Part shown: in pieces, positions 1 through 6,728 of the stretch
Layout: each line of letters opens with the position of its first letter
Numbering within the stretch: the stretch's first letter is position 1
Assembly (NCBI GenBank): GCA_946538475.1
Contig: CAMNGN010000018.1
Span: forward strand, 1-18,690
Length of the DNA stretch: 18,690 nucleotides
Reading direction: 5' to 3'
DNA from: an uncultured Blautia sp.
GTDB taxonomy: Bacteria > Bacillota > Clostridia > Lachnospirales > Lachnospiraceae
The notes under the pieces: generated by a model
The model's database searches: none
Told to the model about the DNA's origin: nothing
The model's input: only the letters and a program-made list of their open reading frames with translations
Translations under genes and position numbers: made by a program

Positions 1-1439
1 TCAGCCTCGTAGCTGTAATCTTCACTGTAGTCTTCGCTATAATCTTCGCCGTAGTCTTCTGTATAATCCCCGGTATACTCCTCGGCCCCGGTGCTCTCTT
101 CCGAACTCACATCCTCAGACGTCCCCGCGTCTTCCCCTGTTCCGGTGCTCTCGGTGCCGGTACCCTCGGTACTGCTGCCCTCCGCATTATCATCCGGCAC
201 AGCTAACTCCTCGCTCATCGCATCGCCCAGGCTCTCCCCGGTCTCTTCCGCCCCGCTTTCCGCCGTAGCGGCATTCAGCACATCCGCCAGCGCGGTGTCG
301 GTAAGCAGTGTATCGGCGCTGTAAAGAAACATCACGTCTGTCACGCTGTAGGTGTTCATCGCCAGTGACACATCGTCATAGTAATATCTGGGATCCACCA
401 TCACGATCGTCTGATAATATGGCGTCAGGAACTGGATAAAACTGTTCGCGTAGGAATCCTTGAAGACCAGAAGGCTCCTGCCGTTGTCCGCGGTCGTCCG
501 TATCTCCACCAGCGGATGGTTGCCGCCGAAGAACACGGTGTACTGGTCCTTCTCATTCAGCTGCTCGGAAACAAACAGCGAGCAGCTTCTCTGCTGCAGA
601 TCGGGGTAATTCACCTCGTACTCCACATCCGTCCCCTGCGGCTCATAGACGATGATCTCATCTCTGGTCCTGTGATCGCCGCTCCGCGAAGAAAGTGTTC
701 CCTGAAACGTCTCCGACACGACATGCGGCGAGTAGGCGATCCCCTCATGCGCAAGCTTTAAGGGATCCGTGCAGGCCATGAACACATCGTACGCGCCTTC
801 CGACGTCCAGTGATGGTCCGTCTTATAGTAGATATTCTCCGCCGCATGCGACTGCAGAACAGATACCGCATCGATCTTCTCGATGCTGCCGTCCAGCAGC
901 CCCAGCAGATTTTCGATATCCGTGATCTGGTTCCTGACCGGCGCATTTTTTGGCAGCTTGCTGTTCCAGACGGTGGCCGCATCGGGCACCAGGATCATCG
1001 AAAAGTCCTTCTCGGGATATTTGGATACAAACCGGTTGATGGCATCGCCCGTGCCCTGAACCGCAGCCGCATCGGGGACCGCCGGCTTCTGAAGCAGTGT
1101 GCCCTTTTCTCCCACATAGACATCGCTGAACTCTCTCTGATTCAGCAGATAATCCACCCGGAATTTGAGCGACATCCACAGATCTCTCAACGGAAACTGG
1201 TCGGAATAGTACGTCGTATAATCTTTAAAAAACGACCCGTCCTTCAGGCTGTTCACCGAAATCTTCGGCCTCTGCGCGAGTGAACGGTTCTCGTTTGCCG
1301 AAAAGCCTTTATCCGGCATCACCAGACCCGCGATCAGTACCACGGCAGCCAGAACTGCCAGAAAAATAAACAGTGATGCGTGATGATCTCTCTTGTTGCG
1401 GATCATCCTCTTTATCCTTCTGTTGCCTATAGTGCTCAC
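1..1439 (-). CDS. DHHW-family SGNH-like protein (AlgJ/AlgX-like), C-terminus cut by the window edge
   Basis: Probable extracytoplasmic O-acetyltransferase or esterase-like partner of the MBOAT protein encoded just upstream. The visible 479 residues start at a GTG placed 9 nt after GAGAGG. A basic N-terminus is followed by one membrane anchor (about residues 21-42). The diagnostic DHHW motif is at 208-211 (TDHHWTSEGAY). AlgJ and AlgX use an Asp-X-His pair plus a later Ser; here D208, H210 and S329 (in FKDSYANSF) are the natural candidates. From about residue 380 the protein becomes a low-complexity acidic tail rich in E, D, S, G and T, ending in E-D-Y-(S/G/T) tetrapeptide repeats. The frame is still open at base 1, so the true end is unseen. 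It is probably co-transcribed with the MBOAT gene, across a 67-nt gap that holds a hairpin. The family call is firm; the acyl group and substrate are inferred. Confidence 0.88.
   Translation of the reverse strand, partial: MSTIGNRRIKRMIRNKRDHHASLFIFLAVLAAVVLIAGLVMPDKGFSANENRSLAQRPKISVNSLKDGSFFKDYTTYYSDQFPLRDLWMSLKFRVDYLLNQREFSDVYVGEKGTLLQKPAVPDAAAVQGTGDAINRFVSKYPEKDFSMILVPDAATVWNSKLPKNAPVRNQITDIENLLGLLDGSIEKIDAVSVLQSHAAENIYYKTDHHWTSEGAYDVFMACTDPLKLAHEGIAYSPHVVSETFQGTLSSRSGDHRTRDEIIVYEPQGTDVEYEVNYPDLQQRSCSLFVSEQLNEKDQYTVFFGGNHPLVEIRTTADNGRSLLVFKDSYANSFIQFLTPYYQTIVMVDPRYYYDDVSLAMNTYSVTDVMFLYSADTLLTDTALADVLNAATAESGAEETGESLGDAMSEELAVPDDNAEGSSTEGTGTESTGTGEDAGTSEDVSSEESTGAEEYTGDYTEDYGEDYSEDYSEDYSYEA
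7..78. repeat. 12-bp tandem repeat coding for E-D-Y-S type tetrapeptides
   Basis: About six consecutive 12-bp units follow the pattern TCTTCNCTRTAR on the plus strand and degrade toward both ends. On the coding (minus) strand they give repeating E-D-Y-(S/G/T). The units differ mainly at third codon positions, which suggests the peptide rather than the DNA is conserved. The array is the last visible part of the DHHW protein. Confidence 0.8.
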
Positions 1440-1463
1440 TTTTTATTACCTCTCAAGGTATAT

Positions 1464-1494
1464 CAGAGTTACTCTTCACAGTCTGTAAACTCTG
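1464..1494 (-). other. Hairpin in the MBOAT-DHHW gap
   Basis: Perfect 7-bp inverted repeat (CAGAGTT at 1464-1470 and AACTCTG at 1488-1494). The 17-nt interior can itself form a small ACAG/CTGT stem. No U-run follows on the minus strand, so it does not look like an intrinsic terminator. It could be an mRNA-processing or attenuation structure between the two genes, or chance. Confidence 0.3.
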
Positions 1495-1506
1495 AACAGT
1501 AACAGA

Positions 1507-2859
1507 TCAGAACTGTACGTACAGGAAAGATGTGTAGGTGGAACCCACGATCCCCGCCGTACAGACCAGAAACAGGGCTGCAAAGATAAGGATCGACAGA
1601 GCCCGGTATACACCGCCCTCTTTGTATGCAAGGTTGTCATGCAGGTTGCGGATCCACGGTCCCAGAAACAGCACGGCGATGATCATAAGCGGAAGCTTTT
1701 CGACCAGCATAAACGTCGTGGTGCTGTTCCAAAGGCCCATACCGTCCGCCCCGAACATACTTCCGTACCAGCCGAGCGCGCTTCCCATGGATGGTGAGAA
1801 GAAAAGCACCCACCCCATAAAGACGATAAAGTCGGTGACAAGTATGCGGATGACCGTCGGGATCTTCTCCAAAATATCCTTCAGCACAAATCTTTCCAGC
1901 ATGACAAACGCGCCGTGATAGAGGCCCCACACCACGAAGTTGAGTGTCGACCCGTGCCAGATACCGGTGAGGATCCACACGGCAAGGAGGTTTCTGATCT
2001 GCATAAGCGTGCTGCAGCGATTTCCGCCCAGCGGTATATACACATAATTCCTGAACCACGCACCCAGTGAGATGTGCCATCTGCGCCAGAAATCGGCCAC
2101 ACTCGTCGAAAGGTACGGATAATCAAAGTTCTTCTCAAAGCGGAAGCCCAGCATTCTCGACAACCCGATGGCCATGTCCGAATAACCGCTGAAGTCAAAG
2201 TACAGCTGCAGGAAGTAGAAGAAAGCACCCAGCCATGCGGTGGCGGCCGGCATATCTCCGAGCGCCACGATCTGTGCAAAAGCACTTCCCAGCGCATCCG
2301 CGATCAGTATCTTTTTGAAAAGTCCCATCAGGAAAAGGTACAGGCCATCCTCCACCGCTTTTTTGCCGGGGCGAAGGTCAAGGAGCTGCGCCTCAAAGTC
2401 CTGATACCTTACGATCGGGCCGGAGCTGATCTTGGGAAAGAACGACACATAAAGGGTAAAGTTGACAAGATTGTTTGCCTCGCCGGCCTTTTCGAGATAA
2501 AGATCCGCAAGGTACGATATGATGGAAAAGGTATAAAACGATATACCGAGGGGCAGGCCGATCGTCGTATATTTAAAGATCGCCAGCACGACGATATCGA
2601 CGATGACCGCACCGAAGAAAGCGATCCGGGCCCCCAAAATGTTGCCCGATCCTTTCCACCTTATCATCTCCGAAGCCGAGAAATAATTGAAAAGTACAGA
2701 TATGATCAGAAGCAAAAGATGCTCGGGGCTTCCCCAGGCATAGAAAAGAAAGCTGAGCAGTATCATGATCAGCTTTTTTGCCTTTCCCGGCACGATATAA
2801 CACAAGATCAGTGAAACAGGTAAAAACACAAACAAGAATATCAGGCTTCCAAAAGACAC
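1507..2859 (-). CDS. AlgI-type MBOAT O-acyltransferase
   Basis: Polytopic membrane O-acyltransferase expected to pass an acyl (probably acetyl) group across the membrane for O-acylation of an exported glycan. About 450 residues with many hydrophobic segments. The family hallmark DFWRRWHISLGAWFRNYVYIPLGG is present, split here as DFWRRWHISLG then FRNYVYIPLGG. The conserved WHG histidine is H302 and a second histidine (LYHG) is H315. I chose the GTG at 2859 because GGGGG (2868-2872) lies 8 nt upstream and the protein then begins VSFGSLIFLFVFLPVSL, as AlgI relatives do. A TTG at 2913 would add 18 residues but has no clear ribosome site. It lies between the DUF4358 and DHHW genes, the usual neighbours of this family in Clostridia. 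The polymer acylated is not shown by the sequence. Confidence 0.93.
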   Translation of the reverse strand: MSFGSLIFLFVFLPVSLILCYIVPGKAKKLIMILLSFLFYAWGSPEHLLLLIISVLFNYFSASEMIRWKGSGNILGARIAFFGAVIVDIVVLAIFKYTTIGLPLGISFYTFSIISYLADLYLEKAGEANNLVNFTLYVSFFPKISSGPIVRYQDFEAQLLDLRPGKKAVEDGLYLFLMGLFKKILIADALGSAFAQIVALGDMPAATAWLGAFFYFLQLYFDFSGYSDMAIGLSRMLGFRFEKNFDYPYLSTSVADFWRRWHISLGAWFRNYVYIPLGGNRCSTLMQIRNLLAVWILTGIWHGSTLNFVVWGLYHGAFVMLERFVLKDILEKIPTVIRILVTDFIVFMGWVLFFSPSMGSALGWYGSMFGADGMGLWNSTTTFMLVEKLPLMIIAVLFLGPWIRNLHDNLAYKEGGVYRALSILIFAALFLVCTAGIVGSTYTSFLYVQF

Positions 2860-2923
2860 TTGCCCATCCCCCAATTGTTTCCCAATATACAGCTGCCCCT
2901 CCCCCACAGGCAACTGCCGTTTA
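2860..2923 (-). promoter_or_regulatory. G-tract leader holding the MBOAT ribosome site
   Basis: The coding strand carries five G-tracts opposite the C-runs at 2863-2865, 2868-2872, 2881-2883, 2896-2899 and 2901-2905, with gaps of 2, 12, 8 and 1 nt. The GGGGG at 2868-2872 is the best Shine-Dalgarno for the GTG at 2859. G-quadruplex folding that hides the ribosome site is conceivable, but the long gaps make it speculative. Confidence 0.3.
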
Positions 2924-3658
2924 TCAGTATGTCCTGTCGAACGCGTTCTTCATCGGAGCCGTATCGTCCGCAGAGACAAATATAGCATAATTTCCTCTCA
3001 CTTCATAAACGCTGCGGTTCAGCATGGCCGACTGCTCGATACCGTAGCCTTCAAAGCTCTTCTTCTGTGTGGCCAGCCGGGCCTCGATCGCCGAGCGTAC
3101 TTCGTCCTGCTGCGAAGTGTCCTTAAGTTTCAGCAGGAAAAGCTCCTCCGCACCCATGTTGGTGAGCGGATAATAAAGGCACACTCCGTCATAGAGTGAC
3201 GGGTCCAGCCCGTAAAGCCGCTTGATCATCTGATTGTCCGCTTCCTGCATCGTAGCCATGTCCGCCGCACCTGTCACAGCCGACTGCATGTCGGCGAAAG
3301 AGACCGTGCTCAGCCTGCTGCCGGACATCTTTGTATACAGAAAGAACACAAGTCCTGCCAGGCAGATCACCTTTAGTACGGTAAAGATGATCGGGCTTCC
3401 CACATGGCGGGACACACTTCTGCTTCGTCTGACCGGTCTTCTGCCCGTCCTTGCCGAAGTGTTTCTGCTTCTTGCGGCATCAGCAGAAGCGTCTCTGCTC
3501 CTTACCGCATCGGAGGAAGCAGCCCTGCTTCTTGTACCTTCCGCCGAAGGCCTTCTGATTCTCTCACTTCCGCCCGCTGTCCTGCGGCTCCTTATCTGCG
3601 CCTCTGCGACGCTTCGCCGCCTCGGTGCGGATGCGGAACGATATTCTCTGTCATTCAT
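2924..3658 (-). CDS. DUF4358-like membrane protein with Arg/Ser-rich N-terminal tail
   Basis: Protein of 244 residues and unknown function in the O-acylation module. The ATG at 3658 is preceded by TTGAGGCG with a 6-nt spacer; a longer frame to 3757 lies inside the upstream gene and is rejected. Residues 1-85 are strongly basic and low-complexity (Arg, Ser, Ala), with three decapeptide repeats of form xxRSRxxSxx at 41-70. One membrane segment follows (about 90-109), then an extracytoplasmic domain of about 130 residues (YGLDPSLYDGVCLYYPLTN, later EELFLLKLKD, ending FDRTY). That domain and its place beside MBOAT and SGNH genes match DUF4358 (PF14270) as I recall it. By the positive-inside rule the RS-rich tail is cytoplasmic. 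The stop of the upstream GDSL gene lies only 10 nt away, so the two are co-transcribed. Confidence 0.75.
   Translation of the reverse strand: MNDREYRSASAPRRRSVAEAQIRSRRTAGGSERIRRPSAEGTRSRAASSDAVRSRDASADAARSRNTSARTGRRPVRRSRSVSRHVGSPIIFTVLKVICLAGLVFFLYTKMSGSRLSTVSFADMQSAVTGAADMATMQEADNQMIKRLYGLDPSLYDGVCLYYPLTNMGAEELFLLKLKDTSQQDEVRSAIEARLATQKKSFEGYGIEQSAMLNRSVYEVRGNYAIFVSADDTAPMKNAFDRTY
3449..3538. repeat. 30-bp tandem repeat coding for xxRSRxxSxx
   Basis: Three consecutive 10-residue units in the DUF4358 protein (residues 41-50, 51-60, 61-70), each with R-S-R at positions 3-5 and Ser at position 8. DNA identity between units is partial. Slippage or expansion is a plausible origin of the basic cytoplasmic tail. 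Confidence 0.6.
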
Positions 3659-3668
3659 GGTTAACGCC

Positions 3669-4532
3669 TCAATATTGTGTATCTTCCGAAACCGTGTCGG
3701 CTGCGGTCTCCGTGCCGGACTCCGATTCAGCTTCCGGCGCCGATGTTGTCCCATCATACCCGTACATGGTCATGATCATATTGGCCGCCCACATCGGATA
3801 AAATTCCTTCTGAAGATGAATGCCGTCTTCGTCCCAAAGATACGCGTACTTTTCCGCAAGCGCGTCGTTGTTCACAAACGGAATGCCATTCTCATTGCAC
3901 ATCTTTTCCACCGCCGCACTGTACTCGGGAATTTCCCGCCATTTTTCGGCTGTCGCAAATGCCGGATCCCTTGCGGGCAGAATAGAATTCACGTACACCG
4001 TGCAGTTCGGAAATTCGGCCTGCAGCCCCCGGACCACTTCAAGAAACTCCGCTGCATACGGTTCGGGCGTGTCCCAGTGGCCGATCGAAGTGTCATTCAG
4101 TCCAAAGCACAAAAAAATCGATGTCGGATTGAGCGCCCTCAGCTGATCCATGTAATAAGCAATATCACGGATAGTCCAGCCGCCGCCCGCGATGACGCGG
4201 CTTTCCGGCATAAAACCATAGTACGAAAACCCGACGGCACGCGAATCTCCCATCAGCGCATAGTCGGTGAACAGGCTCCACACATCGATCTCGCCTGCTT
4301 CCACCTGCCGCATGATCTCGTCCTTCTCGGCCTGCTGTCTGGCCTGACGCTGCGCGGCAAGAATATTTTCTACTTCCGAAACGTCTTTCTCTTCCAGTGT
4401 TTTTAAATAGTGGATTCCGTCAGCCACCCTCTCGGAAGAGCTGCCTGTGCGTCCGCGGACAAAAAAAATGACCGATGCGGCAACGAGAATCACAGCCACA
4501 GCAGGCACAAGCATACGTCGTATTGTTTCCAT
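3669..4532 (-). CDS. Membrane-anchored SGNH/GDSL hydrolase
   Basis: Probable extracytoplasmic esterase or acyl-transfer partner of the MBOAT protein. The ATG at 4532 (METIRRMLVP) follows a GGGGATGGGGA ribosome region; in-frame ATGs at 4559 and 4544 are less well placed. The 287 residues contain an N-terminal membrane anchor (about 8-25), a Gln/Glu-rich helical stretch (about 45-80), and the SGNH blocks: GDS with S97, the Gly-rich turn AGGGWT at 115-120, GLND with N146, and DGIH with D236 and H239. All four key residues are therefore present. The C-terminus (about 261-287) is an acidic Glu/Ser/Thr tail, like that of the DHHW protein. It is first gene of the O-acylation operon; the stop is 10 nt before the DUF4358 start. 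Whether it adds or removes acyl groups cannot be told from sequence. Confidence 0.87.
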   Translation of the reverse strand: METIRRMLVPAVAVILVAASVIFFVRGRTGSSSERVADGIHYLKTLEEKDVSEVENILAAQRQARQQAEKDEIMRQVEAGEIDVWSLFTDYALMGDSRAVGFSYYGFMPESRVIAGGGWTIRDIAYYMDQLRALNPTSIFLCFGLNDTSIGHWDTPEPYAAEFLEVVRGLQAEFPNCTVYVNSILPARDPAFATAEKWREIPEYSAAVEKMCNENGIPFVNNDALAEKYAYLWDEDGIHLQKEFYPMWAANMIMTMYGYDGTTSAPEAESESGTETAADTVSEDTQY

Positions 4533-4551
4533 TGTTATCCCCATCCCCTGA

Positions 4552-4609
4552 CACTGCACGAGGTGCAGTGGAAATTTTAAATTTTACTCCTAACACAGCA
4601 TACCATGAA
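4552..4609 (-). promoter_or_regulatory. Possible promoter and leader hairpin of the O-acylation operon
   Basis: On the minus strand TTCATG (4604-4609) and TAAAAT (4581-4586) are 17 bp apart, a weak -35 with a good -10. The predicted start near 4574 would give a leader of about 42 nt carrying a perfect 8-bp stem with a 3-nt loop (CACTGCAC at 4552-4559, GTGCAGTG at 4563-4570), ending shortly before the ribosome site. Supported only by motif fit and by its position after the palindrome. Confidence 0.35.
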
Positions 4610-4614
4610 CAGGG

Positions 4615-4700
4615 GATGTGGGTCAATGGGGACGTTTCTCTTTGGCCCATTTTTGCATGCAAAAATGGGCCAAAGAGAAACGTCCCCATTGACCCACATC
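4615..4700. repeat. 86-bp perfect palindrome, REP/MITE-like element
   Basis: Perfect inverted repeat with 43-bp arms and no spacer, centred on GCATGC between 4657 and 4658; I checked the base pairs one by one. Each arm holds a smaller hairpin unit: GGGTCAA (4620-4626) can pair with TTGGCCC (4642-4648) around a loop containing GGGGACGTTTCTC. The same loop core recurs in the element at 18529-18625. It starts 2 nt after the stop of the 316-aa glycosyltransferase gene, so its transcript would form a very strong hairpin that could limit read-through or protect the mRNA end, though no U-run follows. It has no coding capacity and no flanking direct repeat. Confidence 0.85.
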
Positions 4701-4702
4701 TC

Positions 4703-5653
4703 CTATTTTATAATATCCAGATAAGTCCTGTACTCCTCTTTATTGTAAAAATACTCATCCGGCTTCCCGGTAATCCCCAGCTCATCAAACCACTCGTTAC
4801 AGAGCTTGTCATTAAGGATAGTCTTCGTAGGCTCAGCCAGCGTCTTCAGATTCCAGAGGGAAAAATGAAGAGCATAGTTGATATAGTCCCGCTCCAGCTC
4901 CCAATAGATGCCTTCGTCCTGCAGCCTCTGCCTCAGCGCAAGCAGAGCATCGTAGAAACAGCCCCACGACTGCTCACGCGTGACGGAAAGCGATTTGCCG
5001 GTGCCCCTTCTCTGATGAATGAGCACTTTGTCGCAGTACGCTATACGTTTTGCCAGCACAAGCGCGCTGAACACAAAATACATATCGTTGCTGGTCCTCT
5101 GCTCCTGGAACCAAAGGTTATGCGCAAGGACAAAGTCCTTGCGGTACAGCTTGTCCCAGGCCCATCCCACAAAGGTCTTGAACACGTTTCCTGTCAGCTC
5201 CCTGTACTTAAAGGGCATATACGGAGGAAGATCCTCCTTGCGCACGACCCAGGGATTTCTGATATATTCCTTCGTGTCCATGTAATACTGGTCACAGCCG
5301 AACACCACAAAATCCGCCTTATAGTGGATGATGTACTTCCTCGCCTTCTCGAGCATGTCGGGCTCGAAATAGTCGTCCGAATCCAGGAAGGACAGATATT
5401 TTCCTCTCGCCTCTCTGAGGCCATGGTTTCTGGCGGCGCCGGCTCCGGCATTCTCCTGCGTCAGCACGCGGACTCTTTGGTCCTTTCGGCTGTACTCCTC
5501 AAGGATGGAAAGAGAATCGTCGGTGGAACCGTCATCGACACAAAGGATCTCTATGTCCTGAAGCGTCTGGGATAAAAGACTGTCCAGACAATGTCTGATA
5601 TATTCCGAACTGTTGTAAACAGGGATAATAACGGATACTTTTGGATTTTGCAT
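4703..5653 (-). CDS. Family 2 glycosyltransferase (316 aa)
   Basis: Cytoplasmic GT-A fold sugar transferase. The nucleotide-binding VSVIIPVYNS opens the domain, VDDGSTD carries D40-D41, and the metal-binding DSDDY carries D91, D93 and D94. The probable base region reads RTSNDMYF. Donor and acceptor sugars cannot be inferred. The ATG follows GAGGAAG with 6 nt spacing; that ribosome site overlaps the end of the upstream gene, whose TAA lies 3 nt before the ATG, so the two are tightly coupled. Its middle region (DLPPYMPF, ELTGN, DKLYRKDF, then RIAYCDKVLI) is clearly related to the first domain of the 546-aa protein (12867-14507), where the active-site motifs are lost. Last gene of the exporter operon, followed directly by the palindrome. 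Confidence 0.92.
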   Translation of the reverse strand: MQNPKVSVIIPVYNSSEYIRHCLDSLLSQTLQDIEILCVDDGSTDDSLSILEEYSRKDQRVRVLTQENAGAGAARNHGLREARGKYLSFLDSDDYFEPDMLEKARKYIIHYKADFVVFGCDQYYMDTKEYIRNPWVVRKEDLPPYMPFKYRELTGNVFKTFVGWAWDKLYRKDFVLAHNLWFQEQRTSNDMYFVFSALVLAKRIAYCDKVLIHQRRGTGKSLSVTREQSWGCFYDALLALRQRLQDEGIYWELERDYINYALHFSLWNLKTLAEPTKTILNDKLCNEWFDELGITGKPDEYFYNKEEYRTYLDIIK

Positions 5654-5656
5654 AGT

Positions 5657-6715
5657 TTACTTCCTCATCGAAAGAACCCTGAATATCATTTTTTTAGCCC
5701 ACTCCGGCACCAGCGGCTTGATAAATCTGGCGACTCCTGCGCTCTTCAGCGCTTTTCCGAAGCCGTCCGCGTTGGAGATGAGCGAGTTGACTTTTTTCCA
5801 CTCCAGGTCGGTGAACACATCCGTGCTGAGCTCATTTTGGATCCTGGCCCATCGGTATTCACGGCTCATCCGCCGCAGGTACTCTTTTTTATATTTCTCG
5901 TGAATACGATCATAGGTGAACATGTAGGTGTGGTATTTTTTCCACCAGTACATGTACTTGAATCGATCCCACCTCTCCGGATCTTCCTTGAGAAAATCGC
6001 GGATAAAATCGTATTCGATATTCATACAATAGACCTTCCCCTTGTTCTTCACCGAAGAATTGGGGTTGTCTCTTCTGTTTTTATAATACGGCTTGTCGAC
6101 GATCATCGCCCGCTCTGCAAAGACAAAGGTCTGGAAAAAGAAGCCGTTGTCCTGGAAAGAAGCACCCGGGGTCTCATTGTGCCGGATGTGATGCTTTTCG
6201 ATCATCTCCCTGCGGTAGATTCCCGTCCAGGTGTTCATCTGGTAACGGATCCTCTCGGGCTCTTTGGACGGATTGAAGACGATGTTATAACCGCCGCCCC
6301 GTTTGTCCAGCGCGTCGTACTCAAGCACTTCTTCTCCCGACTCGCCTGTGCGGAAGCGGTAAAAATCCGCCTTGACCATATCCAGATCATGATAAGAAGC
6401 AAGCATGTACAGATCTTTATACATGTCGGGGTCGATATAATCGTCGGGCTCAACGATCCCTATATACTCACCGCGCGCCGCCGTGAGCCCTCTGTTCATG
6501 GCCTTACCGTAGCCGCCGTTTTCCTGTGAGAGCACAACGACTCTGTCGTCCTTGCTGCTGTATTCCTTCAGTATTTCGAGCGAACCGTCGGTGGACCCGT
6601 CATTCACACAGACGATCTCGATATCCTTAAGCGATTGTCCGCAAATACTGTCCAGCGCCTGCCGCAAATATTTTTCTACATTATAAACCGGTACAATGAC
6701 AGATACTTTATACAT
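5657..6715 (-). CDS. Family 2 glycosyltransferase (352 aa)
   Basis: GT-A sugar transferase with VSVIVPVYNVEKYL, VNDGSTD (D39), the Gly-rich GGYGKAMNRG loop, and EPDDY (89-93) in place of the usual DSDDY. SFQDNGFFFQT gives a candidate base Asp. EPDDY is a common variant in clostridial relatives, so the enzyme is probably active. The C-terminal half (IEYDFIRDFL, KKEYLRRMSREY) is shared with the 382-aa protein at 11726-12874, its degenerate paralogue. The ATG has only a weak GGGAATG ribosome site, 13 nt after the stop of the upstream gene, so translation may depend on coupling. Fourth gene of the exporter operon. Sugar specificity unknown. Confidence 0.92.
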   Translation of the reverse strand: MYKVSVIVPVYNVEKYLRQALDSICGQSLKDIEIVCVNDGSTDGSLEILKEYSSKDDRVVVLSQENGGYGKAMNRGLTAARGEYIGIVEPDDYIDPDMYKDLYMLASYHDLDMVKADFYRFRTGESGEEVLEYDALDKRGGGYNIVFNPSKEPERIRYQMNTWTGIYRREMIEKHHIRHNETPGASFQDNGFFFQTFVFAERAMIVDKPYYKNRRDNPNSSVKNKGKVYCMNIEYDFIRDFLKEDPERWDRFKYMYWWKKYHTYMFTYDRIHEKYKKEYLRRMSREYRWARIQNELSTDVFTDLEWKKVNSLISNADGFGKALKSAGVARFIKPLVPEWAKKMIFRVLSMRK

Positions 6716-6728
6716 TTTTCATTCCCAT

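Noticed and set aside
1..3. TGA at the left edge as the end of the DHHW gene
   Set aside because: It is out of frame with the gene; the coding frame is still open when the window ends.
2857..2913. TTG start at 2913 for the MBOAT gene
   Set aside because: No ribosome site precedes it and the 18 extra residues are unlike MBOAT N-termini; the GTG at 2859 has GGGGG at 8 nt.
3656..3757. Longer start of the DUF4358 gene at 3757
   Set aside because: It would overlap the GDSL gene by about 90 bases, while the ATG at 3658 has GAGGCG at 6 nt.
2074..4406. Long plus-strand open frames opposite the MBOAT, DUF4358 and GDSL genes
   Set aside because: They lie antisense to genes with clear family motifs and show no coding features of their own.
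4552..4586. Intrinsic terminator formed by the CACTGCAC hairpin and AT-rich flank
   Set aside because: The T-rich side lies downstream only for plus-strand transcription, and no plus-strand gene is present.
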